NCBI GenBank assembly: GCA_949825045.1
Contig: OX463832.1
Coordinates: 22,190,552-22,254,551 of the forward strand
Direction of reading: 5' to 3'
DNA: 64,000 nt
From: Argyresthia goedartella
Taxonomy: Eukaryota; Arthropoda; Insecta; Lepidoptera; Argyresthiidae
Shown here piece after piece: positions 31,412 to 43,959 of this stretch (positions within the stretch are counted from its first letter, which is position 1; each line of letters starts with the position of its first letter). The notes below the pieces were generated by a model, which did not search any database, was not told the DNA's origin, and worked only from the letters and a program-made list of their open reading frames with translations. The position numbers and the translations under genes were made by a program.

Positions 31412-34199
31412 ATTTTTCTTTACTTTTCATTTTGTCGCACATGTCACGTGAAACCTAAAATTTTGTGCATTTTTTTTGATTTCCAACTGATTGTTATTCT
31501 AATACCATTTACCGTTGATATTATTAGTTTATTTCGTTTTGATGTCATTTACCTCGCTAACTAACAACAAAACGAAACTATGCTAAATAACATCAAAACG
31601 AAATTACGCTAAATAACATCGATAGCTATAGTCTGTTCACAGTCTGTAAATTATGAAAAATGCCTAAATAGCTGTATTTCATCATACGGTAGGTAGTGAA
31701 AAATCTGCCCTTTACCGTATAATCTTAAAAAAAAAAACATAAAATACCGTAAATACGTTGCTGTATCAACAACACTGCCGCATAGGCAAACTGTCAAGTA
31801 TTCGGGGTTACCAGCATATACTTATTATACTCTTTGTAACCAGCTAACATAGAGAAATTCTACTATCCATTGCTTTTAAACGTGATTTATGCTATAACTT
31901 ACAAAAATAAATAAAAGTTAATGCAAAAATTTCAGTCACTATTACCAAAAGATATTTCATAAATTTATTTTGAGTTTAGCTTCTTAGACTAATATTGTAT
32001 TATTTTTACTGCATTGCCTATATTTTTGCCAATATTGCTCATTTTTGCAATAACCACACCACTGAACTGAAACAAAATTAAAAGCAAAAAACTTTTCCGT
32101 GATTATTTTTGTTGTTGTGAAGGTCTGACAGAGGTTTCATGTTTTTTCATGTATTTTGAGTTATAGCTACTTTTAGAAAGTAAGTGAATGCAATGTCTCC
32201 CTAAACTGCCTCTTCTGCCATACTTCAGTCAAATAAAATTGCTGCAGCTGGAGAAAATCGATCGATATTATACCATTCCATGTTTCTGGTAGAGGACAAG
32301 CTCATTGCCGCCGGCTAAACAAGTAGGTAACTTTTACAAAACTATTTTAAATAGTTTTGCTATAATCTAACTATCTTACTTCATTACAGCAGGCTCTGAC
32401 AAAACTTACCTGATGTGTTTTTACGGTACAGAAAACATGATGCCACAACTCTGTTCTGAACCCGAACTTATGGTAAGAAAAATTAATTAAACTTACTTAC
32501 AATGCATATCGTAATTCGAATTTCGTAATTTTCTTTATTGTCCTACACAAAACAGACTTAATAATAAACATGTTCAAAGATACCGTATACCTATATTATA
32601 TATATTATTAACTCTAACAAGAGATTTCTTCCAGTTTACAGAGAGTTGAGTTCTTTTTCTACTTCTTAACAAAAGCCCATTAATGCTTTTTTGTCTTTGT
32701 ATTTGTATGGAATAGTGTGCAAAGACAATGCTAACATACTACCTATACTTATATGAATAGACTACACCACAGCAGTAAATAAAGAGTGAATGCACCATAC
32801 CACTGACAATCTTGGCCAAACTGTAACCTCCCTGAATGATTTTGTCTGGTTTTTAGTTCTGCCGGATATGCCTGGTGGCGGATTGCAGATTGGTGCACAT
32901 GGATAGCACAAACTTAACCCAGCTTTATGAGGAAATCACCGGTCTGTCTGTACGTAAACATTTCCCACACATATAAATGCAGGCATATAAATTGGGCCAA
33001 ATTAATAATAAAGGCATAACCTGTTACTTATAATATTTTAACAAAAAATGAACATTGTTGATATGAGCGAACATCAAAAATTGAGCATTTCCTTCCAATG
33101 ACAGGGTGTACTTAGCTTTATTCATTCAGCATGGGCCAATGCATGGGCAATGGTCTTCTCCGCTGCCATAACATGTTATGAAGCAGTAGCAGTTTGTCTT
33201 GCATTAATATAGATTCGAATGACATTCAAAAAGTTAGAAACTAGCAACAAATCCTGTCTGATAAATGCTTCCGCCCCTTATCGACACTCTGACCAAATCC
33301 GCAGACTGTTGCTCACTTAAAGAGCTACTTAAATGCCATACCGCTGTCAATTCCCAAGTAGGAGATGGTGACAGCATTACTTTTTAATGTCTGTCAAATT
33401 GTTGAGTTGTCAGCTGTGCATATTCTGGGCTATATTCTAGAAGGACCATTCTTAAGCATTTCCTTTCATTCCCGAAATTTATTTTGCTGTTTGAATTCCT
33501 TCCTACGCTCGGGATTCCGAATAAGGGAATTCAATCCCAGGATCCTGGCTCTTTTTTCATTTGTGAAAACCCAGAATTACATTTGTGAAAGCCCGGGATT
33601 ACATTTGTGAAAGCCCGGGATTTCCGGGATTTGAAATAAAAAACTACCTTTTCATATCCCTTCATTTTTGGCCTTTAACTCTTTCCATACATAGCCTAAC
33701 TGATGTGGCGATAAAAAGGCGAGCTCTTATTGCGGCGAAAATGCAAAAATGCATCGCGAATTTAAATCTTATACCTTTGTAATAGAGTGCAACCCTATGA
33801 AAAATCCATTGTACTGAGCGCGCCTGAGACCCTGCGCGAGTGAGAGCTTTGAAATTGAAATTTGTCTCTCGACCAATCAAGTGGTTACCATAGAGAAGGT
33901 AGATTATACCTCTATATCTGGTCAGTAAAACCAGCGACAAAATATAGTACGGGGTTCGCACAAGATCAATATTTCCAGACGGGGCGGCAGCTTCCAGCGG
34001 GAAGCGCGGTCATATGGGGGGAGTGCTTGCGCGAGTTTGCGGAGTTTTATATGATGTGTCGTCGGTCATATGTAGGGAGTGCTTACAAGAGCGGGAAGGC
34101 TAAATAGAAAAACGCATTAAACATCGTCGACAAGATGATTTGTCAGGCGTTTTATGCTACTTCACTTGAAAATATTGACTTGGATGATGAGTTGTGACC
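31412..34199. other. No gene recognised
   Basis: AT-rich, low in repeats shared within the window. A short tandem of about 21 bases ('tttgtgaaagcccgggatta') occurs three times at 33557-33622. Near 34000 a frame reads GECLREFAEFYMM, faintly like a ZAD second half, but it ends at a stop with no donor and was not called. The promoter of gene 1 could lie in this stretch. Confidence 0.35.
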
Positions 34200-34540
34200 G
34201 CTAAGGGCCGCAGGGAATCCAGAATTGCTGGCTTTTCACTTAACTTGGTGAACGTCACAAGTACCTCATTGTAGTCCTCGACTGCGGACTCATATTTTTC
34301 CGTGTAACCTCCACTTCATCATCGTCATCATAGTCGATGATCTCGTAATAGACCTCGTCTAGCTTCGACTTCAGCGCTTCCAATTTAATGTAACGGGCTG
34401 TGAAATCGGCCAACGCGTACCATATGACTCTTTGTGTATCTGGCCAGAAGTGTGGAGCCTGAAGACTGTATAGAGCAACTCGGCTTGAATGTTTTCAGTG
34501 AACTTCATCAGGGCCTGCATGGCTCCCCCTAGCTAAACGC
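34200..34540 (-). pseudogene. Possible Gag-like fragment
   Basis: Frames on the minus strand, broken by indels, read ARYIKLEALKSKLDEVYYEI, IDYDDDDEVEV and EKYESAVEDYNEVLVTF. This charged helical pattern resembles Gag-like proteins of insect LTR elements. There is no zinc knuckle. Low confidence. Confidence 0.3.
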
Positions 34541-34632
34541 CGTGCGTCGTCGCGTCATTTTCAGTGAGCCGCCATTTTTCTAGTAGAATTGGGCCCCTGG
34601 GTGATTTGTGTCTTAACTCACTATAGTCCGGA

Positions 34633-35199
34633 TGTTTAATATTTATGCGTCGGAACGCACCGGTTTTTTGTTGCACGGATCGACCGCGAGTAATCGGGAC
34701 ATCACTAAGCGGAAACGGACCGCAGCTGTCACTCGTACGGAAACGAGAGGAGAAATTGGAGGCTTTTCCTTTTCTCATCGGGAGAACAACATGTCTTCTC
34801 AGGCGTCGGGCCAGTGATTGTAATTCGGTGTAACAATTACCAAATACAGGCGTCGGGCCTGGTCGGAGTGTAAATCTACCACATCGTCGGGAAATAAGTA
34901 GATTCGCGTCAGCGGTTAGGTGATCCGTGTTGATTGGACGCCGTCGTATCGGTAGCGGCGACTCCACGTGTCGGCAGGCAGCACGCCGGCGACAGCGTCG
35001 GCAGCGACGGCAAGGTTTCGATTCCTCTCCTATCCCAAAACTGTCTCCTCTCCCGCATTCCTGTCTCAAATCGAGCTTTCAATCTACCAGTCTGCGACGA
35101 CAAGGTCAGTAACAATTCAACTCACTTTTCTCTCACGTGCTGGCAAAAGCCCACCCCCTTCGGATTCCACGCCGTTCGGTAGGCGTGGAAAATTAATCA
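34633..35199 (+). repeat. 5' LTR of BEL/Pao element 1
   Basis: 567 bp, TG...CA. It differs from the 3' LTR by, among others, a short insertion 'aagcgga' near 34710 and changes near 35120-35160. A 178-aa antisense frame (34533-35069) is carried by LTR sequence, is repeated in the 3' LTR and has no known counterpart. Confidence 0.9.
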
Positions 35200-35202
35200 T
35201 TT

Positions 35203-35218
35203 TGGTAGCAGGCGCGGT
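35203..35218 (+). promoter_or_regulatory. Putative primer-binding site
   Basis: 'tggtagcaggcgcgg' begins four bases after the LTR. TGG at its start pairs with the CCA end of a tRNA. The tRNA identity is not assigned. Confidence 0.5.
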
Positions 35219-35900
35219 TTTCCTAGTGGGAAATCATCGATTCACGGTTGTAGGGTTGCCTTTTGCCACATTGTATTTGGGAGAAAAGAATATCTCAGAT
35301 TGGCCGGCAATCTGTTTGGCAATGAGTCTGTGGTCGGTACCACAATTAAAGTTCATTTCGGTTAGTGAAAGTATAAGTGTCAATTTAGTCAATAATAAAT
35401 TTGTAGTCGGAAACTACTGTTTGTGCGCATAAAAGATTGAACAGTCATTCTGCGAAGTAACTAGATTGTATTACTTGCGGTAGAACGTCGGGTTCTACAG
35501 TACTGCAGTGTTATTTCGGTTTACACAGCAGGGTCGGGCTATTTAAGGGGTATTAAGCTGATTTTGCTGACCTCAAAGGAAGTGTGGTTCATATCGGAGG
35601 GGCCACTTCTAGAAGCCACTTATTATTTTGTATTGTTTTCATAATCAAGTTTTGTAGGTTATTTTTGTATTGTGTTTTATGGTGGCATTCTCGAATTGAT
35701 TTAGAGTGTATATTATAAGGTGTATGTCCACAGGGCGACCATATTAAATATTGTTTAGGATTTAATTGTTTTAGTGGTTGCCTTGGTTTTTACAACTTAG
35801 TTTTAATTTTTGTGCCCAGCGCTGACGGGAAAGTGCTGGTCTCTGGCTGTGCTTAGTTCGGTAGTGAAGCATAGGACCAGAAACAATTGAATTGGTAACC

Positions 35901-37713
35901 ATGGCACCTTCACCCTTGACGGTACTGCGGTTTGGCGTCCGTGAGGAGATGAGATGGCTCGCCCATACTCACAAGTATGTGGAGCGACCTGACATGGACG
36001 ATGTCCTGCTCAAGCGTGTGGAGGACGCAATGACACGCGTCGGGAAGGTGTGTCGGCTGGCCGCGGAGGCTGAAGCCCTCGGGCTTACGGATGAGGCTTC
36101 GGTGGCTGCAGTGAAGCAGCTCTGCGCGGATGCTGACCAAGCGATGGAGTGCTTGGGCGACATCGAGCGTCGCGCCGAAAAAATTAAGCGGTCGCGTCGG
36201 GATGACCGCGGGGAGGGTAGCGGAGACCCGCCTCCTAAGGGTGTTGTTGGACGGCTGCCACACCTGGAGATTCCGGCCTTCGTTGGGGCAATTGATGAGT
36301 GGCCGGCATTCATCAATTTATTCGATAGCCTGGTCCACGGTCGGGACGACCTGGACAACGCCTACAAGTTGGCCCAATTATTGATGGCACTGCGGGGTGA
36401 ACCGAAGGAGTTGGTCGGTCACCTAACGGTCACGGCGGGCAATTGTGAGATTGCCCGGGTCATATTGTTTGACCGCTACCAACACAAACGGCGGTTGGTT
36501 GATGCGCAGCTGGGGAAGCTGTTCAGCATCCCAAGAGTAACCCGGGATGTTGACATCCGGGTACACGTGCTCAACCCTGTGCTGGTGGCCACTAAGGCCC
36601 TTCAGAACCTTGGTCTGCCGGTAGACCAATGGTCATATATCGTGTTATATATGGTTTTGTCACGGTTGCCTGCAGCTGTTCAAAGTCGGTTTGAACAGCT
36701 GCATGGGGGCAGTAGCTCGGAACTGCCCACGCTCGTCCAATTAACGGATTTCTTGGAGGGTGAATGCAGGCGATGCGATACCATGGATTCGGAGGCCAGT
36801 GTGCAGCGCCAACCCGCGCGGATGCGGGAGGGGCCGCGCCCCCCACCCCCACGGGGGGGTGGGCGGTCAAAACAATTTGGCGTTTTGAGTGCCGCGCCGT
36901 CGGGTGACGGCTGTGTGCACTGTGACAGTGCCGGTCATGAAGTGACCAGTTGCGCCAACTTTAAGGCGATCGGTGTGGCTGCCCGCAGGAAGGTGGTCTT
37001 CCGCCACCGATTGTGTTTCGGTTGTTTGGGGCCGCACCCGCTGAGCGAGTGCTCACGCGCGTTCCCCTGTGAGTGCTGCGGTGGCAAGCACCACATCGTG
37101 TTGTGCCTGAACCGGTCAGGCCCTTCGGACGGTCACCAGGGCCGGACTCAGGTTGGTTGGTCACAGGGCCCAACCAGGGCCGGACCCAGTCCCCCTCCGG
37201 GCAACGGGAGTCACCAACGGGGTGACTGGGGTACCCGCGGACGGGACCACCCCCGAGGGGAAGGGGCCGGGGGGGGGTAACAGGCGGGATAGCCGGGGTT
37301 CGGTCGCCGCTGTCCAGGGTCAGCGAGGACTTCGGGCCGCTGGCTCACCGCGTGTTACGGGCGGGTGTCAGATGGCACCTATGAGTGGCGCGAAGGCTGG
37401 GAGCCCACCACCTTCTGCGCCACCCTGCCCGTCGCTCTGGGAGGCGAACAGGGAGACGAACAGTCGGATGTCGCCTCCATTCCTAGAGCGCCCCAGGTTG
37501 GATCCGCTCTCCCCCCTCCATCCACAGTGGCCACCGGGCACACCGTTCACAGTCCGGTATGGTCGGGTACCGGGAGAGCGAGGGGCCTATTATGCGGGTT
37601 GGGACCCCCTGATGTACATGCGGTCTGATATGCCACCGGTGGCATATCAGCAGCCGAGTTACCAGGCCGACGGGGGTCCCAGCGGGTTCGGATCCCGCGG
37701 AGGTTCCCGCTAG
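35901..37713 (+). pseudogene. Gag of BEL/Pao element 1, frameshifted
   Basis: From ATG at 35901 (MAPSPLTVLRFGVREEMRWL) the capsid-like region runs to zinc knuckles CVHCDSAGHEVTSC, CFGCLGPHPLSEC and CECCGGKHHIVLC (about residues 335-395). The frame stops at 37278 directly after a nine-G run (37269-37277). The continuation (MSPPFLERPRLDPL, GWDPLMYM) is in another frame and ends at 37713. In element 2 the corresponding stretch is uninterrupted, so this is a mutation by slippage. The tail is Pro/Gly-rich. Confidence 0.85.
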
Positions 37714-40226
37714 GGACACGCCCCGCCCACTTACAGGGTGCCGCCACTCCACAGACGGTCATGCTCCCCACCGCCTCGGTTATCACCGTGCCGGTAGCAG
37801 CGTGGAGTTCGGACGGCAAATCATGTGTGGCACGAGCACTATTGGACTCGGGGGCCCAGGGGTGCTTAGTCTCGTGCAACCTTGTAAGACGGTTGGGCAT
37901 TTCGGTAAGGGAGTATCCACATTCCATTCGGGGAATTGGGAACACGGAAGTCGGTTCCGTTAAGGGAGTATGTCGGATTACTCTCTCGTCACGGGTGGAT
38001 TCATCGGTGAATCTGACGGTCACGGCATTGGTCATGCCTAATGTGATGGACTCACACCCTCACGTACGGTTGTCGCCCTCGGTGCGACAGTTGGTCGCTG
38101 GGTTGTCACTGGCTGACCCGGAGTTCGATATTCCGGGCCCAGTAGACATTTTATTGGGTGTCGATGCCTTGGGATACCTGTTAGTGCCAGGTGTCCACGT
38201 CTTGCAGGCGACTGGTCTGGTTTCGGTCAACACCAGACTGGGCCATGCGGTAATGGGTCCGGTCATGCCGGCTGCCCCACGCCTAGCGACTCGTAGTCCC
38301 TTATTCGGTTCTGTACTCTCGGAGGTGATACAGAAGTTTTGGGAGGTGGAAGAAACACCTACGGTCCGCCGGTTGGACCCGGTTGAAGAAGAGTGTGAAC
38401 AGTTTTATCGGAACAATACTGGTCGCCTTCGGTCAGGTCGATTTCTCACACGTCTTCCATTCCGGAGTGATCGCCCACCGCTGGGCAGTTCACACCATGC
38501 AGCCGAGACGCGGCTTCTGTCGATGGAACGACGCATGAAGCGTGACGGGATTTTCCGGCAGAAGTACGTCGACTTCATGCGGGAATACGAGTCGCTCGGT
38601 CACATGTCGGTTTCGGGTATCGACTGGAAGCGTGAAGACCACTGCTTTCTGCCCCATCACGCGGTCTTGAGGACCCCGGAGGGCAAAATACGGGTAGTGT
38701 TCGATGGATCGGCATCAACATCTAACGGCATGAACCTGAACCAGTGTTTGCATTCAGGGCCGAAGTTGAACCATGACATCGCGGATGTTATCACACGGTT
38801 CCGTCGACACAATGTTGTGTTTGTAGCTGACATCCGGATGATGTTTAGAGAGACGGTCATTCACCCTGACGATAAACGGTATCAGCTGATACTGTGGCGA
38901 GAGAGCCCAGATCAGCCCATCAGGGTGTACGAGCTGAACACCAACACGTACGGGCTACGGTCTAGTCCTTATTTGGCGATTCGCACTCTTCGGGAGTTAG
39001 CGGATCGAGAACGGTTAAACTTCCCTAGAGGAGCAGCAATCCTGGAGCAGGATCTCTACGTGGACGATATCTGTACCGGTGCAGATTCCGTAGAGGAGGC
39101 GCTCGCTCGACGGGACGAGCTAGTTGAGCTCTTACGGGGTGGAGGTTACGAGCTCCGGAAATGGATGTCGAACTCTCCAGAGTTACTGACTGGTCTTCCG
39201 GATGACTACCAGCAGGATCCCCACATTTTTGAAAATTTGGAAAATCCAAATATGTTGTCGGTATTAGGCGTTCAGTACCAGCCGGTGTCAGACATGTTCT
39301 CGTATCGGGTCGAGTTGGACTCCCCGAAGGTCTGGACGAAACGGAACGTCCTCTCAACGGTGGCTAGGACATTTGATCTAAACGGGTGGATCACCCCGGT
39401 AACATTTCAGCTCAAGTGTTTTATGCAGCAATTGTGGTCTGCTGAGCTGAAATGGGACGACCCGATCGGCGGGTCATTGAGCTCAGAGTGGGACTCGTTC
39501 TTTTCGACCCTCCCTGGCATCCATCGGATTTCACTGCCACGGAGGTTGGTCCCCACCAAACGATACACCGCCACCCTGCATGGGTTTTGCGATGCCTCGG
39601 AGAAGGGCTACGGAGCTGCGGTGTATCTGCGTACGGTCGACTCCTCGGGGGAGGTTGATGTGCGGTTGGTCATGGCCAAGAGCAAGGTTGCGCCGTTGCG
39701 CACTCGCCTGATCATTCCCAAGTTCGAGCTTTCGGGAGCGGCTCTCCTGACTCGTCTGCTCAACCACACGATGACGGTTCTTCGTGGGTCAATAGCGTTG
39801 GAAGATACGGTCTACGCTTGGACGGACAGCCAGATCGTGTTATGCTGGCTGAAGGCTTCAGTTCACAAGCTGGAGATTTTTGTGGCGAATCGGGTTTCGC
39901 AGATTTTGAATTCGGAGGTTCCCTTAATCTGTAGACATGTTCCAGGGGAAATGAACCCAGCAGACTGTGAGTCTCGTGGGTGTCACGCTCCGGAGTTGGT
40001 AGGACATCCCTTGTGGTGGGGTCCAAAATGGTTGACTCAAGCCGAATCGGATTGGCTAATGAGTCCACGCGTTACCACGGCGAACGGCGCCTTGACAGTC
40101 GGTGTCTGTACGACGCAACCAGAGCCGGAAGAGGTTCAGCCTGCTGGAACGGTACAGCTCGCTCGACAAGCTGGTCAATGTGACCGCCTGGATCTGCCGA
40201 TTTGCGTGGAATTGTCGGAATTCTGA
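37629..40226 (+). pseudogene. Pol of BEL/Pao element 1, protease-RT-RNase H part
   Basis: The frame opens after a TGA at 37626 and overlaps the gag frame by about 85 bases. Protease motif ALLDSGAQGCLVS; RT: VFDGSASTSNGMNLNQCLHS, VFVADIRMMFRET, and the catalytic YVDDICTGADS; RNase H: HGFCDASEKGYGAAVYL and AWTDSQIVLCWLKASVH. The frame ends at 40226 in residues unlike element 2, whereas matching residues resume from about 40150 in the +1-related frame. An indel near 40130-40150 therefore separates integrase from the rest. Confidence 0.88.
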
Positions 40227-41616
40227 GGCGCAACGAGTGCGGACACAGGTCCTGACACCACGGGAACGGAACCATGCGTTGTTCGCATTGGTACGAAACG
40301 TGCAGACGGTGCACTTTAAGTCCGAATTGGACATTCTGAGACGCGGACGCGTCCAACTGAAGGGAGCTGTGGCTCGGCTCAACCCGTTTATTGACCCTCA
40401 AGGATTGCTGAGGGTAGAAGGTCGGCTGCGGAATGCCAACCTGCCTTATGCGGCTCGCCACCCGTTGTTACTCCCTAGGAAAGGGAAGTTGGTCGAACTG
40501 TTGATACAGGATCGACACATTCGGAATGGGCATATCGGATGCCACGCCTTGATGGCGTTTCTCCAGCGCGAGTTCTGGATTCTATCGGGAAGACGCTTAG
40601 TGCGTAGCGTCGTATTTCGGTGCCTGCCTTGTTATCGGGCCAAGGCGGCTACGATGCAGCCACAGATGGGCGATTTGCCCTCGGATAGGGTTAACGAAAT
40701 CCGGCCCTTTGCGGGTGTCGGAACGGATTTCGCGGGACCATTCATGGTCAAGTCTCCACAGCTACGGAACGCCAGATTAGTGAAGGCATACCTGTGCGTC
40801 TTCGTGTGCTTGGCCACGAAGGCAGTCCACTTGGAGGTGGTCAGTAACCTCACTACGGAGGCATTTATCGCATGTCTGGATCGGTTCGCCTCACGAAGAG
40901 GCCTCCCGTCATTAATCCGTTCGGACAACGGCACAAATTTTGTCGGAGCCAGGCGATATCTGCAGGAGGTCACTCAATTCCTGAACGGTAACCAGGACGC
41001 CATCGGTACGGCTTGCTCCCGACGTGGGATTGAATGGGTTTTCAGTCCGCCGGGATGTCCTCATTGGGGAGGAATTTTTGAGGCTGCGGTTAAATCGGCT
41101 AAGTCGCACCTGACGAGGATCATCGGTGAGACCTCTCTACGCTTTGAAGAGCTTGCGACGCTGTTCTGTAAAATTGAAATGACACTGAACTCGCGTCCGT
41201 TGTGCCCGCTCAGTTCGGATCCAAATGATTTGGAAGCGTTGACGCCGGGTCACTTCCTGATAGGTCAGCCCCTTAACGCCCTGCCAGAATACCCATTCGG
41301 TGATGTTAAGTTAAGTCGGTTAACTAGGTGGCAGATGTTGCAGCAGATGGCTCAAGATTTTTAAAAACGGTGGTCCCTTGAGTACTTGCACATCTTGCAG
41401 CAGCGCCTTAAGTCGACTGACCGGACGAGCCCCCCTCAAGTCGGTGATTTGGTGCTGATTAAGGATGCAAACCTGCCATCATTGAGATGGAGACGAGGAC
41501 GGATCGTCAATTTGCACACGGGTCGGGATGGCACGCCTCGATCAGCAGAAGTCAAGGTGGGGGACTCGGTCCTCAAGAGAGCGGTCGCAACACTTTCTCG
41601 CCTTCCTATTGATTAG
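40150..41616 (+). pseudogene. Pol of BEL/Pao element 1, integrase part
   Basis: HHCC zinc domain (DRHIRNGHIGCHAL ... FRCLPCYRAKA), catalytic core GTDFAGPFMVKS, RSDNGTNFVGARRYL and WGGIFEAAVKSAK (D, D, E), then a C-terminal chromatin or DNA-binding region ending SVLKRAVATLSRLPID. TAA at 41362-41364 interrupts the frame where element 2 has a Trp codon. The frame continues open beyond it to 41616. Confidence 0.85.
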
Positions 41617-41647
41617 GGACAGGCTCGGGCCTGTCCGGGCGGGTGAC
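41617..41647 (+). other. Hairpin and polypurine tract before the 3' LTR
   Basis: 'ggacagg', a six-base loop, 'cctgtcc', then 'gggcgggtga' just before TGTT. Element 2 has the same 7-bp stem with a different six-base loop at 53946-53965 and the same purine tract. The tract would prime plus-strand synthesis; the hairpin's role is unknown. Confidence 0.65.
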
Positions 41648-42210
41648 TGTTTAATATTTATGCGTCGGAACGCACCGGTTTTTTGTTGCACGGATCGACC
41701 GCGAGTAATCGGGACATCACTACGAACGGACCGCAGCTGTCACTCGTACGGAAACGAGAGGAGAAATTGGAGGCTTTTCCTTTTCTCATCGGGAGAACAA
41801 CATGTCTTCTCAGGCGTCGGGCCAGTGATTGTAATTCCGTGTAACAATTACCAAATACAGGCGTCGGGCCTGGTCGGAGTGTTAATCTACCACATCGTCG
41901 GGAAATAAGTAGATTCGCGTCAGCGGTTAGGTGATCCGTGTTGATTGGACGCCGTCGTATCGGTAGCGGCGACTCCACGTGTCGGCAGGCAGCACGCCGG
42001 CGACAGCGTCGGCAGCGACGGCAAGGTTTCGATTCCTCTCCTATCCCAAAACTGTCTCCTCTCCCGCATTCCTGTCTCAAATCGAGCTTTCAATCTACCA
42101 GTCTGCGACGACAAGGTCAGTAACAATTCATTCACTTCTTTTCTCCCATGCTGGCAAAAACCCAGCCCCCTCAGGATTCCACGCCGTTCGGTAGGCGTGG
42201 AAATTAAACA
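41648..42210 (+). repeat. 3' LTR of BEL/Pao element 1
   Basis: 563 bp, ends 'aaattaaaca' followed by the duplicated 'ccgga'. On the minus strand its last seven bases supply the Val codon and the TAA that now end the odorant-binding-protein frame. Confidence 0.9.
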
Positions 42211-42556
42211 CCGGAGTTGCCACAGTATTCACCGATGCGGTCAGAGATGCACTCGAATATGTCGAACGACACGTCACAGTAGCGCCCGTTGTCCATAGGC
42301 ACTGTCCTGGAGAACCGATCGTGGTTCCTCATGAGGCATTCTCTCAAAGCGGTTAAATCCGCCGCCATGAAGTAGCCCCGCTCGTTGACCCCGTCGGAGT
42401 AGAGTCCCACCAGACCCTCCAGGGTCGGAAACCCGTAGCCGTCCAAAGCTTTCACTTTCCGGTAAACACACTGCAGCAGGCACCCAGCGATTCTCTTCTC
42501 GTCATGCGTGAACGGGGTCGTGTCGATAAGTTTTTTTTTCCTTGGCGCCTCCTTAT
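42204..42556 (-). CDS. Odorant-binding protein, last coding exon
   Basis: The minus-strand frame reads from about 42556 (possible acceptor 'gagtgtag') to TAA at 42204. Cysteine spacing fits a PBP/GOBP-type odorant-binding protein: C-L-L-Q-C (C2-x3-C3), 43 residues to C4 (LRECLMRN), then CDVSFDIFEC (C5-x8-C6). C1 would be in an earlier exon, as is usual. The protein would be a small secreted carrier of hydrophobic ligands. It contains 'KALDGYGFPTLEGLVGLYSD'. The stop codon belongs to the LTR of BEL element 1; before that insertion the frame would have ended one residue type differently (SGL instead of SGV). Upstream exons were not found. Confidence 0.7.
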
Positions 42557-42769
42557 CTACACTCCAACCGAATCCGATGCGAAATGTGCCGACTGGTATT
42601 TAAATTATGAGCAGATAAATGCGCAGCGTTTTTTAACGATGCGAGCCGAGTTTTCGTGTTCAAACTTCAAACTTCAAAGATGGCGTCGATCCACTTGCGA
42701 GATCGAAACTCTCTGGTTTTCTCTGACGTCACGCACTGCGTTTCGTTTGTGCGATTATTAACCAAGGGT

Positions 42770-42865
42770 GGTAAGTGACCCATTTCACCCAATATTTCTG
42801 GCGCTCGAACGAAGTGACAGCGACAATAGTTCGAGGGTAAAATGGGTCACTTTCACCCGAGTTCA
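42770..42865. repeat. Small foldback element
   Basis: 'gggtggtaagtgacccattt' is inverted as 'aaaatgggtcactttcaccc' about 60 bases later. Confidence 0.7.
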
Positions 42866-43669
42866 ACACTCTACTTTTCATTTCGACATCTCCAGTTCAT
42901 GAAATAGTTGTGTGCCATAAGGTATCTCTACTTATAACACTGCCGTAATAGATTGTTGACAATAGCTTCTAAATCAATGGCCATGTCACTGAAACCACTT
43001 TCCGAAACCATTTTTAACCAGAAAAAGACACGTTATTTATATTTAATCCGTGTTCCCGCTTTTTCTATTGCAAATTTTCATTGCTTTTTTACTAGATTTT
43101 GAAAAAAAGTTAAAATACACATACTGCCATCATTAGAAAAGTTTAAAAAACGTATCTATTGGTTTCAATTTTGTTTTTCTAATAATATGACGTTACTCAA
43201 TTATCATCGACTCCGTGGCCAATCGTAAAAAATAAAAAATAAAAACTTTCCTAGGCTGGAAAAGCAATTTCCTACCCGGCTATGAAAATTAATACCCATG
43301 AAAATTTATCTTTCCCAGCCTGCTGAATATAATACATACACAGATGAAAATAATACATTTCCCACGAGTTCGCAGAGGCTTATATTTACGAACTGAGAAG
43401 GTTCGTAAAAAGCCTTTTGTAACGAGTTAGGAATAGAACTTTTCCGCCTGAGAACCCAAAATCAAGCGGCGAAGGTGCTATTTTTAGCTCAGAAGTCAGA
43501 AAATAATATTATGTTCAATTATGGTTTCGAAGCCAGAACCTAAACACTGCACAATCGATATCAGACTAATTGCGCCAGCCACCAATCACCACGTGATAAG
43601 TCGCGAAATCTACGATCATATTTGAATCATAATAAGGTTTGTTATATTGCGGGGCTGTTAAAACACGTC

Positions 43670-43860
43670 TTTTTAATTATAAAATCTCGTATAATTAGCT
43701 GTAGCAGCAATAGAAATACACATTCTGTGAAAATTTCAACTCTATCTATTATTACAGTTCATGAGATACAGCTCGCTTACGGACGACCGGACGGACAGCG
43801 GAGGCTTAGTAATAGGGTTCCGTTTCCCACCCTTTGGGTACGAAATCCTAAAAAGTAAGA
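43670..43860. repeat. 'ggttccg' dispersed repeat copy
   Basis: 'acggacgaccggacggacag' and 'tagggttccgtttcccaccc' match 11500-11590 in the same order. Confidence 0.6.
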
Positions 43861-43959
43861 CATAAAGGATTGCTGTTCGTCAATCCCGGAATCCCGGGAA
43901 AAAGGAAACGCCCAGGATTTAATTCTGTGATTCTGATCCCTTCTGTGGCGTTCAGGCCC

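Larger units (their letters stand above)
34628..42215 (+). mobile_element. BEL/Pao LTR retrotransposon 1, with 5-bp target duplication
   Basis: 'ccgga' at 34628-34632 and 42211-42215 flanks two LTRs (34633-35199 and 41648-42210), each beginning TGTTTAAT and ending in CA. Between them: a primer-binding-like site, Gag with three CCHC-like knuckles, and Pol in the order protease, RT, RNase H, integrase, which with the sequence motifs is typical of BEL/Pao. The element is defective: a G-run frameshift in gag, a frameshift in pol near 40150 and a nonsense codon at 41362. The LTRs differ by a handful of small changes, so it is fairly young. Confidence 0.92.

Noticed and set aside
33990..34105. Frame resembling a ZAD second half (GECLREFAEFYMM)
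   Set aside because: Only one clear cysteine of the pair, a stop shortly after, and no donor. It could be a decayed duplicate, but support is too thin.
34533..35069. 178-residue antisense ORF, nearly repeated at 41658-42080
   Set aside because: Both lie in the LTRs of BEL/Pao element 1 and are identical because the LTRs are. Arg-rich composition reflects GC-rich LTR sequence, not a protein.
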